Shown: one piece after another, positions 34,560 through 43,134 of the stretch
How positions within the stretch are numbered: position 1 is the stretch's first letter
Layout: the number at the start of each line of letters is the position of its first letter
Source of the DNA: an uncultured Lachnospiraceae bacterium
Lineage (GTDB): Bacteria; Bacillota; Clostridia; Lachnospirales; Lachnospiraceae
Direction: 5' to 3'
DNA length: 64,000 bases
NCBI GenBank assembly: GCA_946558695.1
Contig: CAMNTQ010000012.1
Span: forward strand, 1 to 64,000
Translations under genes and position numbers: made by a program
Notes under the pieces: generated by a model
The model's input: only the letters and a program-made list of their open reading frames with translations
The model's database searches: none
Told to the model about the DNA's origin: nothing

Positions 34560-37262
34560 TTAAAAAATCACCAGCGCCGCCGCTGACACTGCCACCGCCG
34601 CTGACACTGCAAAAACATAGCACGCTCCCTCCATCGTCAGCATGATTTTCTTCTGTCTCTTTGTCATTCCCACGCACTCCATAATCTGAAATTCATTCTT
34701 CCTAGACAGAATCCCCGTAACCGTCACATTCAGGAAATTCGCCGCCCCCGCAAGCAAAAGCACCGCGCTGATGCTCCCAAAAAGCATCCGGTTCCCCCGG
34801 ATATACTCTCTTGCCTGCGTCAGAAGCTCCGACTTACTGATGACAAAGATCCCTGCCTCTCCTTCCCCTTCTCCGCCCGTTCCGGGAGTCTCATCCCGCC
34901 TCCGGTTCTCCTCCAGACAGATATTCATAATCTCCCGCTTAACCTCCGGCTCTCTTCCCTCCTTAGCATCAAGCTCCATGCAAAAGGTCTTTTTCTCGGT
35001 CGGCAGCTTTTCAAATCCCTTCCCACTGATCAAAAAATACGCTATTCCCTCCGCGCCGTGCCAGGTTCGAAAGATTTCCGGGAAATCCTCTTCCCGGCTG
35101 TCAAAGTAGCCGCACAGCGAAAAGACCTCCGACTGCCGTTCTTTCGGGTAGAGCTTGTCATCGACTCCCTCCCACCATTCCAAACGACTGTTCGCCAGAC
35201 TCTTCTCCCGCGTCATAATAGTCGTAAAGTACACCGGTTTCCCCACAGCCTTTGCCGCCCCTTCCTTCTCCTTCGGCGACAGTCCAAAGTCATGGAGAAT
35301 CGCCACGCCGGTACCATCCTCCAGGCTGTCCATATCCGCCGCCAATCCGTGCTCCTTTACATACTGTCTGAGCGCATCCATCTCTTCATCGGTCAGAATC
35401 TGGATAACATCCGCATCACCGCTTTCAATCATGGGAAAACCGTCCACCTCACCAACGGTGTATTCCGTCCATTCCGGCGCCTCCTCAAAGGGCCACGCTG
35501 CCTGTCCTGCAATCGTCTGGGTCATATACGCCCCTTCCGCGATGCGCGATGTCTCCCGCCGTACCCCGTCAAGTCCCAGGATCCTCTCCTTCACCTCCGG
35601 GGAAATAGGTGAAAATTCATCATAATAATTATCATCCAGCAATGTAATGTTCGAGCTTTCCGTCTTTAACGGATCTTCCTTCGCAGCCCGGAACGTATAC
35701 TTCTTCCAATACCCTTCCTCCTTCCCGAACTGGCTCATTTCCCCGGCAATCAGGAAATCTGGATGTCTTTCAATCACATGGGTATAATCCGTTTTCTCTG
35801 TGATGATTACCGCCCCGAGAAATGCCATGACACCAAGGAACAGGGATAGTACCGTCAGCGCGAATCTCCCCTTATACCGCAGCACATTCTGCCGCGCCAG
35901 GTAAAGCAGCTCCCTTTTCGCGCCCCGCTTTTTCTGCCGCGCCAGGTAAAGCAGCTCCTCTTTCGCGCTCCGCTTTCTATGCCGCATCTGGCGTCTCTCT
36001 TCCCGCGTCCTGACAAGCGTCTCTTCTCCCTTCCTTTTCTTTCCGGACTTTAGACCCGTATAGCCGATGCTTTCCACGCAGGACATATTGACCGCACAAT
36101 AAATCACCCGGGCAGATACTGCCGCCGTAAGCAGCACCGCGGAGACTGCCGCCGCGGCAAGGATTCCCCCGTAAAATACTTTAATCTCACCGCCGCCTTT
36201 AAAGCAGTCCGCATACTGTTTCCCCAGGATCTTCGGAATCACCAGGCTCAAGACAACCGAAGATACCGCCGTCCCGGCTGCTACGCCAAAAACTGCCGCG
36301 CTTAAGATCTGCCGCAGATAGACCTTCCTGAGCTGCTTTCCCGTAGCGCCGATGGTGTTCAAAAGCCCTAACTGCCGGATGTCTCCCGCCAGGGAGATCC
36401 CCATCACATTATAGACCAGGAAGAACATGCCGCCGAGAACCACGGCCGCTCCTAACGCCGCCGTATCGTACCCGCCCGCCGTCAAGCGCACTGCGTCGTA
36501 GGCGGCCGTATTCTGCACGGAAAGCCTGATCTCCCCCGGTACGTCCGCATAAAGCCTCTGCTGTACCTCCCGCCAGTCCATGCCGTCCGACTGACAGATC
36601 AGCACATCCGATTTCTCCAGATCAAAGCCCCAGCTCCTTAATTTTTCCTCCGAAATATAGCCGCAGGCAAGCCCCGGGCGGTTCTCCATATAGTCCGTAT
36701 ACCAGCCGCACAGAAGAAACTCCTCTTTGGCGGTGTGAAAAAGCCCTACATTCACCTTAAAAGAAATCTTCATCCCAATCTCCGGCTCCGAGATTCCAAG
36801 GCTCTCCAATACTTTCACTGGCAGCATCACCTCCCGCCTCTTCACGGGATAATGCCCGGTGATGTCTGTATAGGCCGGTTTTACAATCTCTTCCCATGCC
36901 TGACTGTCAAGCCACTGGAGCATACAGACGCGCCGTTCACTGTCTGCCAATAGCCCTTCTCCGGCCAGCATACTTCTCCCCACATGCTTTACATACCCAA
37001 GGGTACGCACCTTCTCATACTGCTTATGTTCCGCGCGCTCAATACAGGCAGACGCCCTCGTCCCAGCCGAGCGCACCGCCTGCGTATACTCCGCTCTTAC
37101 TTTCCCAAGAGAAATGCCGAACACCATCGTCAGCGTAATGATGCACATGCAGACCGCCCCCGCCAATATCCGGTTCCTCCCTCTGTTGCTCCGTCCAATC
37201 TCTAACGCCAGCATCCGGATCACCGCCCGGTTATCGTTCGGGGTACATCCGTTTTTCTCCAT
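34560..37262 (-). CDS. FtsX-like ABC transporter permease (system 3)
   Basis: About 900 residues. It has an N-terminal membrane helix, an outer domain, three helices with FtsX sequence (LAGDIRQLGLLNTIGATGKQ), a cytoplasmic basic linker with a 15-residue duplication, a further helix, a second outer domain and three C-terminal helices (MECVGMTKRQKKIMLTMEGA). Start chosen at ATG 37262, preceded by a G-rich GGGGAGAGG site and overlapping the ATPase gene by 32 nt; the frame is open to 37310. Layout matches system 1 rather than classical BceB. It is fourth gene of the system 3 operon. Confidence 0.88.
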   Translation of the reverse strand: MEKNGCTPNDNRAVIRMLALEIGRSNRGRNRILAGAVCMCIITLTMVFGISLGKVRAEYTQAVRSAGTRASACIERAEHKQYEKVRTLGYVKHVGRSMLAGEGLLADSERRVCMLQWLDSQAWEEIVKPAYTDITGHYPVKRREVMLPVKVLESLGISEPEIGMKISFKVNVGLFHTAKEEFLLCGWYTDYMENRPGLACGYISEEKLRSWGFDLEKSDVLICQSDGMDWREVQQRLYADVPGEIRLSVQNTAAYDAVRLTAGGYDTAALGAAVVLGGMFFLVYNVMGISLAGDIRQLGLLNTIGATGKQLRKVYLRQILSAAVFGVAAGTAVSSVVLSLVIPKILGKQYADCFKGGGEIKVFYGGILAAAAVSAVLLTAAVSARVIYCAVNMSCVESIGYTGLKSGKKRKGEETLVRTREERRQMRHRKRSAKEELLYLARQKKRGAKRELLYLARQNVLRYKGRFALTVLSLFLGVMAFLGAVIITEKTDYTHVIERHPDFLIAGEMSQFGKEEGYWKKYTFRAAKEDPLKTESSNITLLDDNYYDEFSPISPEVKERILGLDGVRRETSRIAEGAYMTQTIAGQAAWPFEEAPEWTEYTVGEVDGFPMIESGDADVIQILTDEEMDALRQYVKEHGLAADMDSLEDGTGVAILHDFGLSPKEKEGAAKAVGKPVYFTTIMTREKSLANSRLEWWEGVDDKLYPKERQSEVFSLCGYFDSREEDFPEIFRTWHGAEGIAYFLISGKGFEKLPTEKKTFCMELDAKEGREPEVKREIMNICLEENRRRDETPGTGGEGEGEAGIFVISKSELLTQAREYIRGNRMLFGSISAVLLLAGAANFLNVTVTGILSRKNEFQIMECVGMTKRQKKIMLTMEGACYVFAVSAAVAVSAAALVIF
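35887..35976 (-). repeat. 45-bp tandem duplication in the permease linker
   Basis: Two near-identical 45-bp units, offset exactly 45, encode KEELLYLARQ and KRELLYLARQ segments within the cytoplasmic linker. In-frame, so the gene stays open. Confidence 0.7.
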
Positions 37263-37941
37263 TACCTCTCCCCCCCCCTTCACATATCCTGCCATCCTCA
37301 AGACGCACAACGCGGTCTGCCATCTGCGCCACCTCTTCCTGATGGGTCACTACCACCATGGTCTGGTGAAATCTCTCCGCACAGGACTTAAGAAGTCCTG
37401 TCACCTCCATGCTGGTGACAGAATCTAAGTTTCCCGTAGGCTCGTCCGCTAAAATAAGCGCCGGTTTTGCCATAAGCGCGCGGGCAATCGCCGCCCTCTG
37501 CTGCTGCCCGCCAGACAGCGTCCGCGGCAGACGTTCAAGCTTTTCTATGATCCCTAAACTCTCCGTCACCTGCTCAAGCAAATTTTTGTCGATCTCCGCG
37601 CCGTCAAGTCTCAGAGGCAGCACGATATTTTCATAAACACTCAGCACCGGAACCAGATTGTACTGCTGGAACACAAACCCGATATTCCTCCGCCTGAAAA
37701 TCGTCCGCTCCTCCGCTTCCATATCCTTAAGGCTGTTTCCCCGGATCCACACGCCGCCCGCCGTCGGCACGTCAAGTCCCCCAAGCATATTTAAGAGCGT
37801 CGTCTTCCCGCTCCCGGAAGTTCCCACAACCGCCAAAAATTCCCCGTCCGCTATGGACAGGGATACATCGTCAAGAGCACGGACTTCATAGGTTTCCGTA
37901 ATATAATATTTTTTCAGACCGACCGCTCTTACAATCTCCAT
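37231..37941 (-). CDS. ABC exporter ATP-binding subunit (system 3)
   Basis: A 236-residue ATPase with Walker A GTSGSGKTT (about 39-47), Q-loop FVFQQYNLVPVLSVYENIVL, signature [15 protein letters not shown], Walker [17 protein letters not shown] and switch His VVVTHQ. LolD/MacB group. It follows the kinase gene after about 110 bp that hold a candidate regulator-dependent promoter (38017-38052). AAGGAGGAG lies upstream of the ATG. Confidence 0.94.
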   Translation of the reverse strand: MEIVRAVGLKKYYITETYEVRALDDVSLSIADGEFLAVVGTSGSGKTTLLNMLGGLDVPTAGGVWIRGNSLKDMEAEERTIFRRRNIGFVFQQYNLVPVLSVYENIVLPLRLDGAEIDKNLLEQVTESLGIIEKLERLPRTLSGGQQQRAAIARALMAKPALILADEPTGNLDSVTSMEVTGLLKSCAERFHQTMVVVTHQEEVAQMADRVVRLEDGRICEGGGRGNGEKRMYPER

Positions 37942-38016
37942 AGTATCTCCTCCTTCGGCGGATGCACCCCGCCTTATCTTCCGGAGCCGAATATCACAAA
38001 AGCCCCGGCAACTACT

Positions 38017-38052
38017 ACTATACAGAGCAAATCTAACAAATCTCTAACAAAT
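38017..38052 (-). promoter_or_regulatory. System 3 exporter promoter with 11-bp-spaced repeats
   Basis: On the minus strand ATTTGTTAGA occurs twice (38052-38043 and 38041-38032) with an 11-bp period, followed by a -10-like TATAGT (38022-38017). It lies at the very end of the kinase gene, upstream of the ATPase gene, the same position as the system 1 exporter promoter. Confidence 0.6.
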
Positions 38053-38982
38053 TTAAGAAAAATCAACCGGAAGATCCACCTCCATCACCACCCCCGGCTC
38101 TCTCCTCTTCACCGCCAAAAAACCGCCATGCATATTCACAATCTCCCGCGCCAGATACAGCCCGATCCCGAACCCCTCCTGGGAGGTGACCCGCCTCCCC
38201 CGGTAAAACCGCCGGAAAATCTGGCATTCCTCTCCCGCATCAATACCGATGCCGTAATCTCTCACCCGAATTTTTAAGAACATCTCATTTTCCGTCACGG
38301 AGACCTTTATCGCGCCTTTGTTCCGGCTGTACTTCACCGCATTGTCAAAGATATTGAAAAGCGCCTCCCCAAGCCAGTTCGCGTCATGGGCCAAACTTAC
38401 CTGCCTGGGGAAATCGGCCGATACCTCAAGCTCCTTGTCCTCCGCCCGGCACTGTATCTGCCCCAGCGCGTTCCTGACTGTTTTTAAAATGTCCGTCTCC
38501 TCTTTTTTTATCTGGATGATATGCTGCTCAAGCCTGGACATCCGGATAAAGCTCTCCACAAGAAAATGAAGTTTCCCTGCGCTTTCCTCCGCCGCTCTCA
38601 CAGACTCCGAAATTTCTCCCATCCCGGGCTTTTTGGCTGTCTCCCGCAAAAATCCGAGATAAGTTTCCAGATTCGTAAGGGGCGTCCGCATCTGGTGGGC
38701 AATCTCGGAGATAAGCCTCTGGATCTCATCACGGCTCCTTCTCGCCTCATCCCGGCTGCCCTGCATCATCTCCTGCACACGCACAAGACGGTGCGCCGCT
38801 TTCCCATAAAGCGTCTCCTGCCCCGTATCCGCCGCGCTTATCCGCCGCTCATTCAAAATATCTTCTGCAAGGGCGTAGAGTCTTTTCAATTCCCGCTCTC
38901 TTCTCTTTCTCTGCAAAAAATATACCGCCGCCCCGCCGCCAAGGAAACCTGCAAGACTTCCGAATATCATTTCCATATACAT
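38053..38982 (-). CDS. Sensor histidine kinase (system 3)
   Basis: A 309-residue kinase with a single N-terminal membrane helix and almost no outer part (MIFGSLAGFLGGGAAVYFLQ), then a cytoplasmic linker, HisKA with His96 in SEIAHQMRTPLT, N box EALFNIFDNAVKYS, G1 VRDYGIGI and G2 GFGIGLYLAREIV. With no outer sensing domain it probably takes its signal from the ABC exporter or the membrane itself (inference from Bce-type systems). It lies between its regulator and exporter genes. Confidence 0.93.
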   Translation of the reverse strand: MYMEMIFGSLAGFLGGGAAVYFLQRKRRERELKRLYALAEDILNERRISAADTGQETLYGKAAHRLVRVQEMMQGSRDEARRSRDEIQRLISEIAHQMRTPLTNLETYLGFLRETAKKPGMGEISESVRAAEESAGKLHFLVESFIRMSRLEQHIIQIKKEETDILKTVRNALGQIQCRAEDKELEVSADFPRQVSLAHDANWLGEALFNIFDNAVKYSRNKGAIKVSVTENEMFLKIRVRDYGIGIDAGEECQIFRRFYRGRRVTSQEGFGIGLYLAREIVNMHGGFLAVKRREPGVVMEVDLPVDFS

Positions 38983-39019
38983 ACCATGTATCTCCTGTCC
39001 GCCCTTTCATCGCGCATGC

Positions 39020-39793
39020 TCATTTATGCCCTGTCTTTCCCACTCTTTCTTCTATCCGGTATCCAAGTCCAAATACATTTTTGATACAGCAGGATTCTGC
39101 GGCGTCCGAGGAAAGTTTCTTTCTTAAACGGTTAATGGTGACGCTCACCGTATTGTCCACCACGAACTGCCCGTCAATCCCCCACACATGCTCCAGGATA
39201 TTCTCCTTCGTGAGCACCTGACCCTGATTCTCCGTCAGATATTCTAACAGCCGGTACTCCTTCGCCGTCAGAACAATCTCCTGATCCTTTACAAAAACAC
39301 ACTTTCTGTCGGGATACAGCACAAGCTCTCCCACGCGGATTGCCCGCTCTCCTCCTTCTGTGCCCTTTCGCCCAAGCACAGCCGCAATTCTTTTTTGCAG
39401 CACTTTCATGGAAAATGGCTTGACCACATAATCATCCGCGCCGACGTCAAAAGCGGTCAGCATATCCCGCTCCTCATCTCTTGCAGTCAGGAAAATCGCA
39501 GGGATTTTACTATCGGCTGCCGGCTGCATCTGAGCGCCTCCCCGAAACTTTGTCCGATATTTATCCTGCAGTTCCCGATACAGCGTGATGCCGTCGCCGT
39601 CCGGGAGTCCGATATCGATCAAAAGCAGAGACTCCTCATTTCCCAGCAGAGACAGGGCATCTTTTTTCGTGCGCGCACAGACCGTAGCGTATCCCGCACT
39701 TTTAAGGCTCATATCCAATGCATGGTTTAAGAGCCTGTCATCCTCGATAATTCCGATTGTATTTTTTCTCTCCATCCCATATTTCTCTGCCAT
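39020..39793 (-). CDS. OmpR-family response regulator (system 3)
   Basis: A 257-residue regulator: IIEDDRLLNHAL, phosphoacceptor Asp60 in LLLIDIGLPDGDG, Lys in DDYVVKPF, and a C-terminal winged helix ending VFGLGYRIEE. The receiver domain has an insert of roughly 16 residues (KFRGGAQMQPAADSK) between helix 3 and the conserved PAIFLTAR strand. Start supported by AGAGG seven nt upstream. First gene of the operon regulator-kinase-ATPase-permease. Upstream interval 39794-40063 holds only a terminator and unassigned AT-rich sequence. Confidence 0.93.
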   Translation of the reverse strand: MAEKYGMERKNTIGIIEDDRLLNHALDMSLKSAGYATVCARTKKDALSLLGNEESLLLIDIGLPDGDGITLYRELQDKYRTKFRGGAQMQPAADSKIPAIFLTARDEERDMLTAFDVGADDYVVKPFSMKVLQKRIAAVLGRKGTEGGERAIRVGELVLYPDRKCVFVKDQEIVLTAKEYRLLEYLTENQGQVLTKENILEHVWGIDGQFVVDNTVSVTINRLRKKLSSDAAESCCIKNVFGLGYRIEERVGKTGHK

Positions 39794-40010
39794 TACATTA
39801 CCTCTTTATTCCCGCGGAATATTTGACTTTTTCTTCCGCAATTTCAGCACTGTCTCTCTATTCCCTGCGACTCATAAAGCTTTCCACTTTGAAAACCCGC
39901 CGGCCGATGCTGTAATAATACCACAGATGCCCATTTTACAAAGGATTGATATTACCATCTCTTACATAAAAAAACTGTTTTGTTAATGCCCTCCCGGCAG
40001 AAAAAACTTA

Positions 40011-40034
40011 AAAAAGCCGCATCAGATGCGGCTG
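40011..40034 (-). terminator. Terminator of the Cdd1-like gene
   Basis: On the minus strand AGCCGCAT pairs perfectly with ATGCGGCT around CTG (40034-40016), followed by TTTTTT. It is 30 nt after the stop codon at 40064. Confidence 0.8.
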
Positions 40035-40063
40035 AAAATATTACATTGTTGTTTCTAAATATA

Positions 40064-40354
40064 CTATTTTTCCGGATATTCCTTATCCTTCCAATACCAC
40101 CACTTAAGTTTCTCCGGCTCGCGCTCCTCATGCTCTGCAAAATACACGGCGCAGCGGTATACATACAGCGCACACCGGTCCTCTTGGAATCCCTTTTTCA
40201 GACAGTCCAGATGGTACAACTCCTCCGGATCTCTTCCTTTAAGGTCTGCAACGCAGCGAATACCGATATTCTGCATGTGCCGCTCCATCTTTGCACCGAT
40301 CCCCGGAATATCCTTCAAATCACTGCGCAGGCTTTCATCCGTCCTTTTTTTCAT
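40064..40354 (-). CDS. Helix-hairpin-helix protein, Cdd1 'pathogenicity locus' family
   Basis: A 96-residue protein. The N-terminus LKDIPGIGAKMERHMQNIGI is a helix-hairpin-helix DNA-binding fold; DPEELYHLDCLKKGFQEDRC and the Tyr/Trp-rich end LKWWYWKDKE match the Cdd1 family, named after a Clostridioides locus. No pathogenic role should be read into that name. Unlinked to neighbours. Target unknown. Confidence 0.85.
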   Translation of the reverse strand: MKKRTDESLRSDLKDIPGIGAKMERHMQNIGIRCVADLKGRDPEELYHLDCLKKGFQEDRCALYVYRCAVYFAEHEEREPEKLKWWYWKDKEYPEK

Positions 40355-40380
40355 GCCAATCCTCTCTTGCCGGTATCATG

Positions 40381-41007
40381 TTAAACCATCGCAAACGCAA
40401 CCATCACAACCGCTATGATGAAGTAGAGCACAAATATAACTCCCAGTACGATTAGCTGCGCGCGGCAGAAATTCCGGCGGTTTATATTGCCTGTGCTGCT
40501 AAACGCCCATATAATATACAAGATCAGTCCGGCGCACGGAATCATAGCCGCAAGAATGGTGAGCAGCCAATCCCCCATAGACATAGGACTGGTATCCATA
40601 TCCTGATAGCTGTTCTGGTTATACCCCATATTGCTGCCAATATTATAATTCAAATTGTCCTGATACTGCGAAAAACCGTTCTGGCTGTCCTGATACTGAT
40701 AATTGGTATTCTGGCTGCTCTGTGTATTCTGATACTGGTAATTGCTGCTCTGATACTGATAACCGCTCTGTCCGCTCTGCGTCGGAGTATTCTGCTGATA
40801 TCCCGCATAGGAATCGGAACTGCTGCTCTGCGTATACTGGTATGCGGCAGTATTCTCCGCCGTATCCTCCTCCTTTACATCTGCGTTGGGATCCGTATAT
40901 ACCGGCTGTGAAGATGTCTGTTCTGCTTCCGCACCCCCATCTGTGTATTGCGGCTGTGAAGATGTCTGTCCGCTTTCTTCGGGTATATTGTCAAAATTAT
41001 TCTCCAT
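40381..41007 (-). CDS. Low-complexity membrane protein, 208 aa
   Basis: The N-terminal ~145 residues are rich in Gln, Ser, Tyr and Asn with irregular repeats (SGYQYQSSNYQYQNTQSSQN) and no hydrophobic stretch; the C-terminal part holds two membrane helices (WLLTILAAMIPCAGLILYII and LIVLGVIFVLYFIIAVVMVA) around a basic loop NINRRNFCRAQ. Such Y/Q-rich tails with a two-helix anchor occur in Clostridia. The function is not known to me. AGGAGG-like site precedes the ATG. Confidence 0.8.
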   Translation of the reverse strand: MENNFDNIPEESGQTSSQPQYTDGGAEAEQTSSQPVYTDPNADVKEEDTAENTAAYQYTQSSSSDSYAGYQQNTPTQSGQSGYQYQSSNYQYQNTQSSQNTNYQYQDSQNGFSQYQDNLNYNIGSNMGYNQNSYQDMDTSPMSMGDWLLTILAAMIPCAGLILYIIWAFSSTGNINRRNFCRAQLIVLGVIFVLYFIIAVVMVAFAMV

Positions 41008-41103
41008 CCTTATGTCCTCCTTGAAAATCTGTTAACATTTTATCACAATCTTTCCTGAATTGCAATGCTGCCGAATTATCGCAAACACATAAAGCCCTTC
41101 GGC

Positions 41104-41178
41104 TAGTTACTGTTCACTCCTGAATCACTTTCTTACGTACTTTGCAGTAAGTGCAAAGTAATGTGTAAACAGTAACTA
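41104..41178. mobile_element. 75-bp inverted-repeat element (MITE-like)
   Basis: Ends TAGTTACTGTTCAC (41104-41117) and GTAAACAGTAACTA (41165-41178) are complementary at 13 of 14 positions. The middle contains ACTTTGC/GCAAAGT, an inner hairpin. No coding capacity. It lies in the gap 41008-41204 between two membrane protein genes. Probably a nonautonomous mobile element or a hairpin terminator-like repeat. Confidence 0.5.
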
Positions 41179-41204
41179 ATAAATGATTTTCTGCAGTCCC
41201 TTCT

Positions 41205-41657
41205 TTAAAAAACATGTAGTTTAGAAAGTAAATTCCTGTAATAATAGGTCATAGGCGGTACATCCGGGAACAGATAAACCATCCTCCATATATAAAAAAT
41301 CACCATCCCGATCATAACGGCTATGGAGAGCCATTTCGTCACCCTCATGCTGCGGCTTAGACACACATAGCGCTCGGCCCCGAACACAACGGCCAGAATG
41401 ATAACGGCGAATATAAAGGGATGCGTCTTACATGCTCCAGCAAAATCAAGCCGGAGCACCTGAAATCCCGCTCTTGTAAGTCCGCATCCCGGACACGGAA
41501 AACCCGTGATTAGTACCATTGGGCAAAGACTGTGAAGAACTTTTTTCAAAAACGCAAAATAGGCGATTACTAACATAACCGCCCATCTTGCTGATTTTAT
41601 ATCTCTATATAACAATTGTATACCTTTCGTGATTCTCTGTCTTAGATCACATCTCAT
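41205..41657 (-). CDS. DUF2752 membrane protein
   Basis: A 150-residue protein with three membrane segments. The diagnostic motif is GFPCPGCGLTRA near residue 55, with the rest of the family pattern (FQVLRLDFAGACKTHPFIFA). Function of DUF2752 is unknown. It is on the same strand as the rnf operon and 66 nt downstream of rnfB, so it may be read with it. Confidence 0.85.
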   Translation of the reverse strand: MRCDLRQRITKGIQLLYRDIKSARWAVMLVIAYFAFLKKVLHSLCPMVLITGFPCPGCGLTRAGFQVLRLDFAGACKTHPFIFAVIILAVVFGAERYVCLSRSMRVTKWLSIAVMIGMVIFYIWRMVYLFPDVPPMTYYYRNLLSKLHVF

Positions 41658-41723
41658 AATTCCATTGACCTTACTCTTTCAGAAAAAGGATACTTTTTGC
41701 CCGCGCCGCAGATCCTGCATCCT

Positions 41724-42515
41724 TTAGAGGATGATCTTCTTCGGACACTTCTCTGCGCACGCGCCGCAGCCCGTACACTTCTCCGGATCGATATACGCGA
41801 TATTGTCTGTCACCTTTACTGCGTCAAACTTACACATTCTCTCGCACATCTTACATCCGATACATCCAACGGAACATGCCTTCATAACATCCTTGCCCTT
41901 ATCCTTAGAGCTGCACTGTACCAGATGCTTCTGGTCGTACGGCACAAGCTCAATCAAATGCTTCGGACATGCAGCGACACATTTTCCGCACGCCTTACAG
42001 GCTTCCTTGTCTACAACCGCAATTCCGTCCACGATATGAATCGCATCAAACGGACACGCTTTTACACAGGTTCCTTCTCCAAGACATCCGTAATTACAGG
42101 ATTTCGGTCCGCCGCTCTGCATCATGTTCACCATAACACAGTCGCCGAGGCCGTGATATTCATAATCCTGCTTTGCCTTGTCGCAGGTTCCGGCGCATTT
42201 TACAAATGCAGTCTTCCTTACCTGCTCTCCTGCTTCCTGTCCCATGATCTTTCCGATCTCGGCCGCAACGGGAGCGCCGCCAACCGGACAGGAACCGATC
42301 TCCGCCTCTCCCTTTACAATCGCTGCCGCAAGCCCGGAACATCCTGCGTAGCCGCAGCCGCCGCAGTTATTTCCCGGAAGAACGCCTGTGATCGCTTCTT
42401 CTCTTTCATCAACTTCTACTGCAAATTTCGTGCCGGCAAATCCGAGGAACACGCCAATGAATAAGCCGGTTCCGCCTACAACCAAAGCGGCAATTAAAAT
42501 ACCTGTTACACTCAT
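41724..42515 (-). CDS. rnfB: Rnf complex subunit RnfB (ferredoxin-binding iron-sulfur protein)
   Basis: A 263-residue protein. One N-terminal membrane helix, then the Fe-S domain NNCGGCGYAGCSGLAAAIVK, then several ferredoxin motifs: CVKACP, CKACGKCVAACP, CIGCKMCERMCK and CTGCGACAEKCP. RnfB receives electrons from reduced ferredoxin and passes them on toward RnfC/NAD+. Last of the six genes rnfC-D-G-E-A-B, the order of Clostridia; 15 nt after rnfA. Confidence 0.96.
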   Translation of the reverse strand: MSVTGILIAALVVGGTGLFIGVFLGFAGTKFAVEVDEREEAITGVLPGNNCGGCGYAGCSGLAAAIVKGEAEIGSCPVGGAPVAAEIGKIMGQEAGEQVRKTAFVKCAGTCDKAKQDYEYHGLGDCVMVNMMQSGGPKSCNYGCLGEGTCVKACPFDAIHIVDGIAVVDKEACKACGKCVAACPKHLIELVPYDQKHLVQCSSKDKGKDVMKACSVGCIGCKMCERMCKFDAVKVTDNIAYIDPEKCTGCGACAEKCPKKIIL

Positions 42516-42530
42516 CGTTTATGCTCCTTC

Positions 42531-43121
42531 CTATATAAGTCCTGAGAATCCAAAGAACGCGATCGCCATAAGCGCCGCTGTGATCAGCACGATCGGCGTC
42601 CCTTGGAAAGACTCTGAAATATCATTGTACTCCATCTTCTCGCGGATACCTGCTAAGATTACAATGGCGATCAAAAATCCCACCGACGTTCCAAGCCCGT
42701 TAATGACTCCGCTTAAAATGGTATACTCCTTCTGCACATTCGTAAGCGCCACGCCAAGCACCGCGCAGTTTGTCGTGATCAGAGGAAGATATACTCCCAG
42801 AGACTGATAAAGAGCCGGCATGGATTTTTTCAGGAACATCTCTACAAACTGTACCAGACAGGCAATTACAAGGATAAAGACGATCGTCTGCAAGTATACG
42901 AGCTTTCCGCCCATAATCGCCTGATTCGCCAGAATAAATTTATATACAATACCTGATACAAAAGATGCAATCGTAATAACAAATACTACAGCGCCGCCCA
43001 TTCCGGCAGCAGTCTCAACCTTCTTGGAAACTCCAAGGAAAGGACAGATTCCGAGGAACTGGCTGAGTACAACATTATTCACAAGTGCAGAGCCAATTGC
43101 TATAATCAATAAATCTCCCAT
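42531..43121 (-). CDS. rnfA: Rnf complex subunit RnfA
   Basis: A 196-residue membrane protein with six helices (MGDLLIIAIGSALVNNVVLS; FLGICPFLGVSKKVETAAGM; LITTNCAVLGVALTNV). The two cysteines in ICPFLG and TNCAVLG are the ones that, with those of RnfE, hold an intramembrane [2Fe-2S] cluster. Related to NqrE. It is directly downstream of rnfE. Confidence 0.96.
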   Translation of the reverse strand: MGDLLIIAIGSALVNNVVLSQFLGICPFLGVSKKVETAAGMGGAVVFVITIASFVSGIVYKFILANQAIMGGKLVYLQTIVFILVIACLVQFVEMFLKKSMPALYQSLGVYLPLITTNCAVLGVALTNVQKEYTILSGVINGLGTSVGFLIAIVILAGIREKMEYNDISESFQGTPIVLITAALMAIAFFGFSGLI

Positions 43122-43134
43122 CTATGTACTCCTC

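Noticed and set aside
41697-42464. 255-codon frame opposite rnfB
   Set aside because: rnfB is unmistakable on the minus strand; the opposite frame has no family features.
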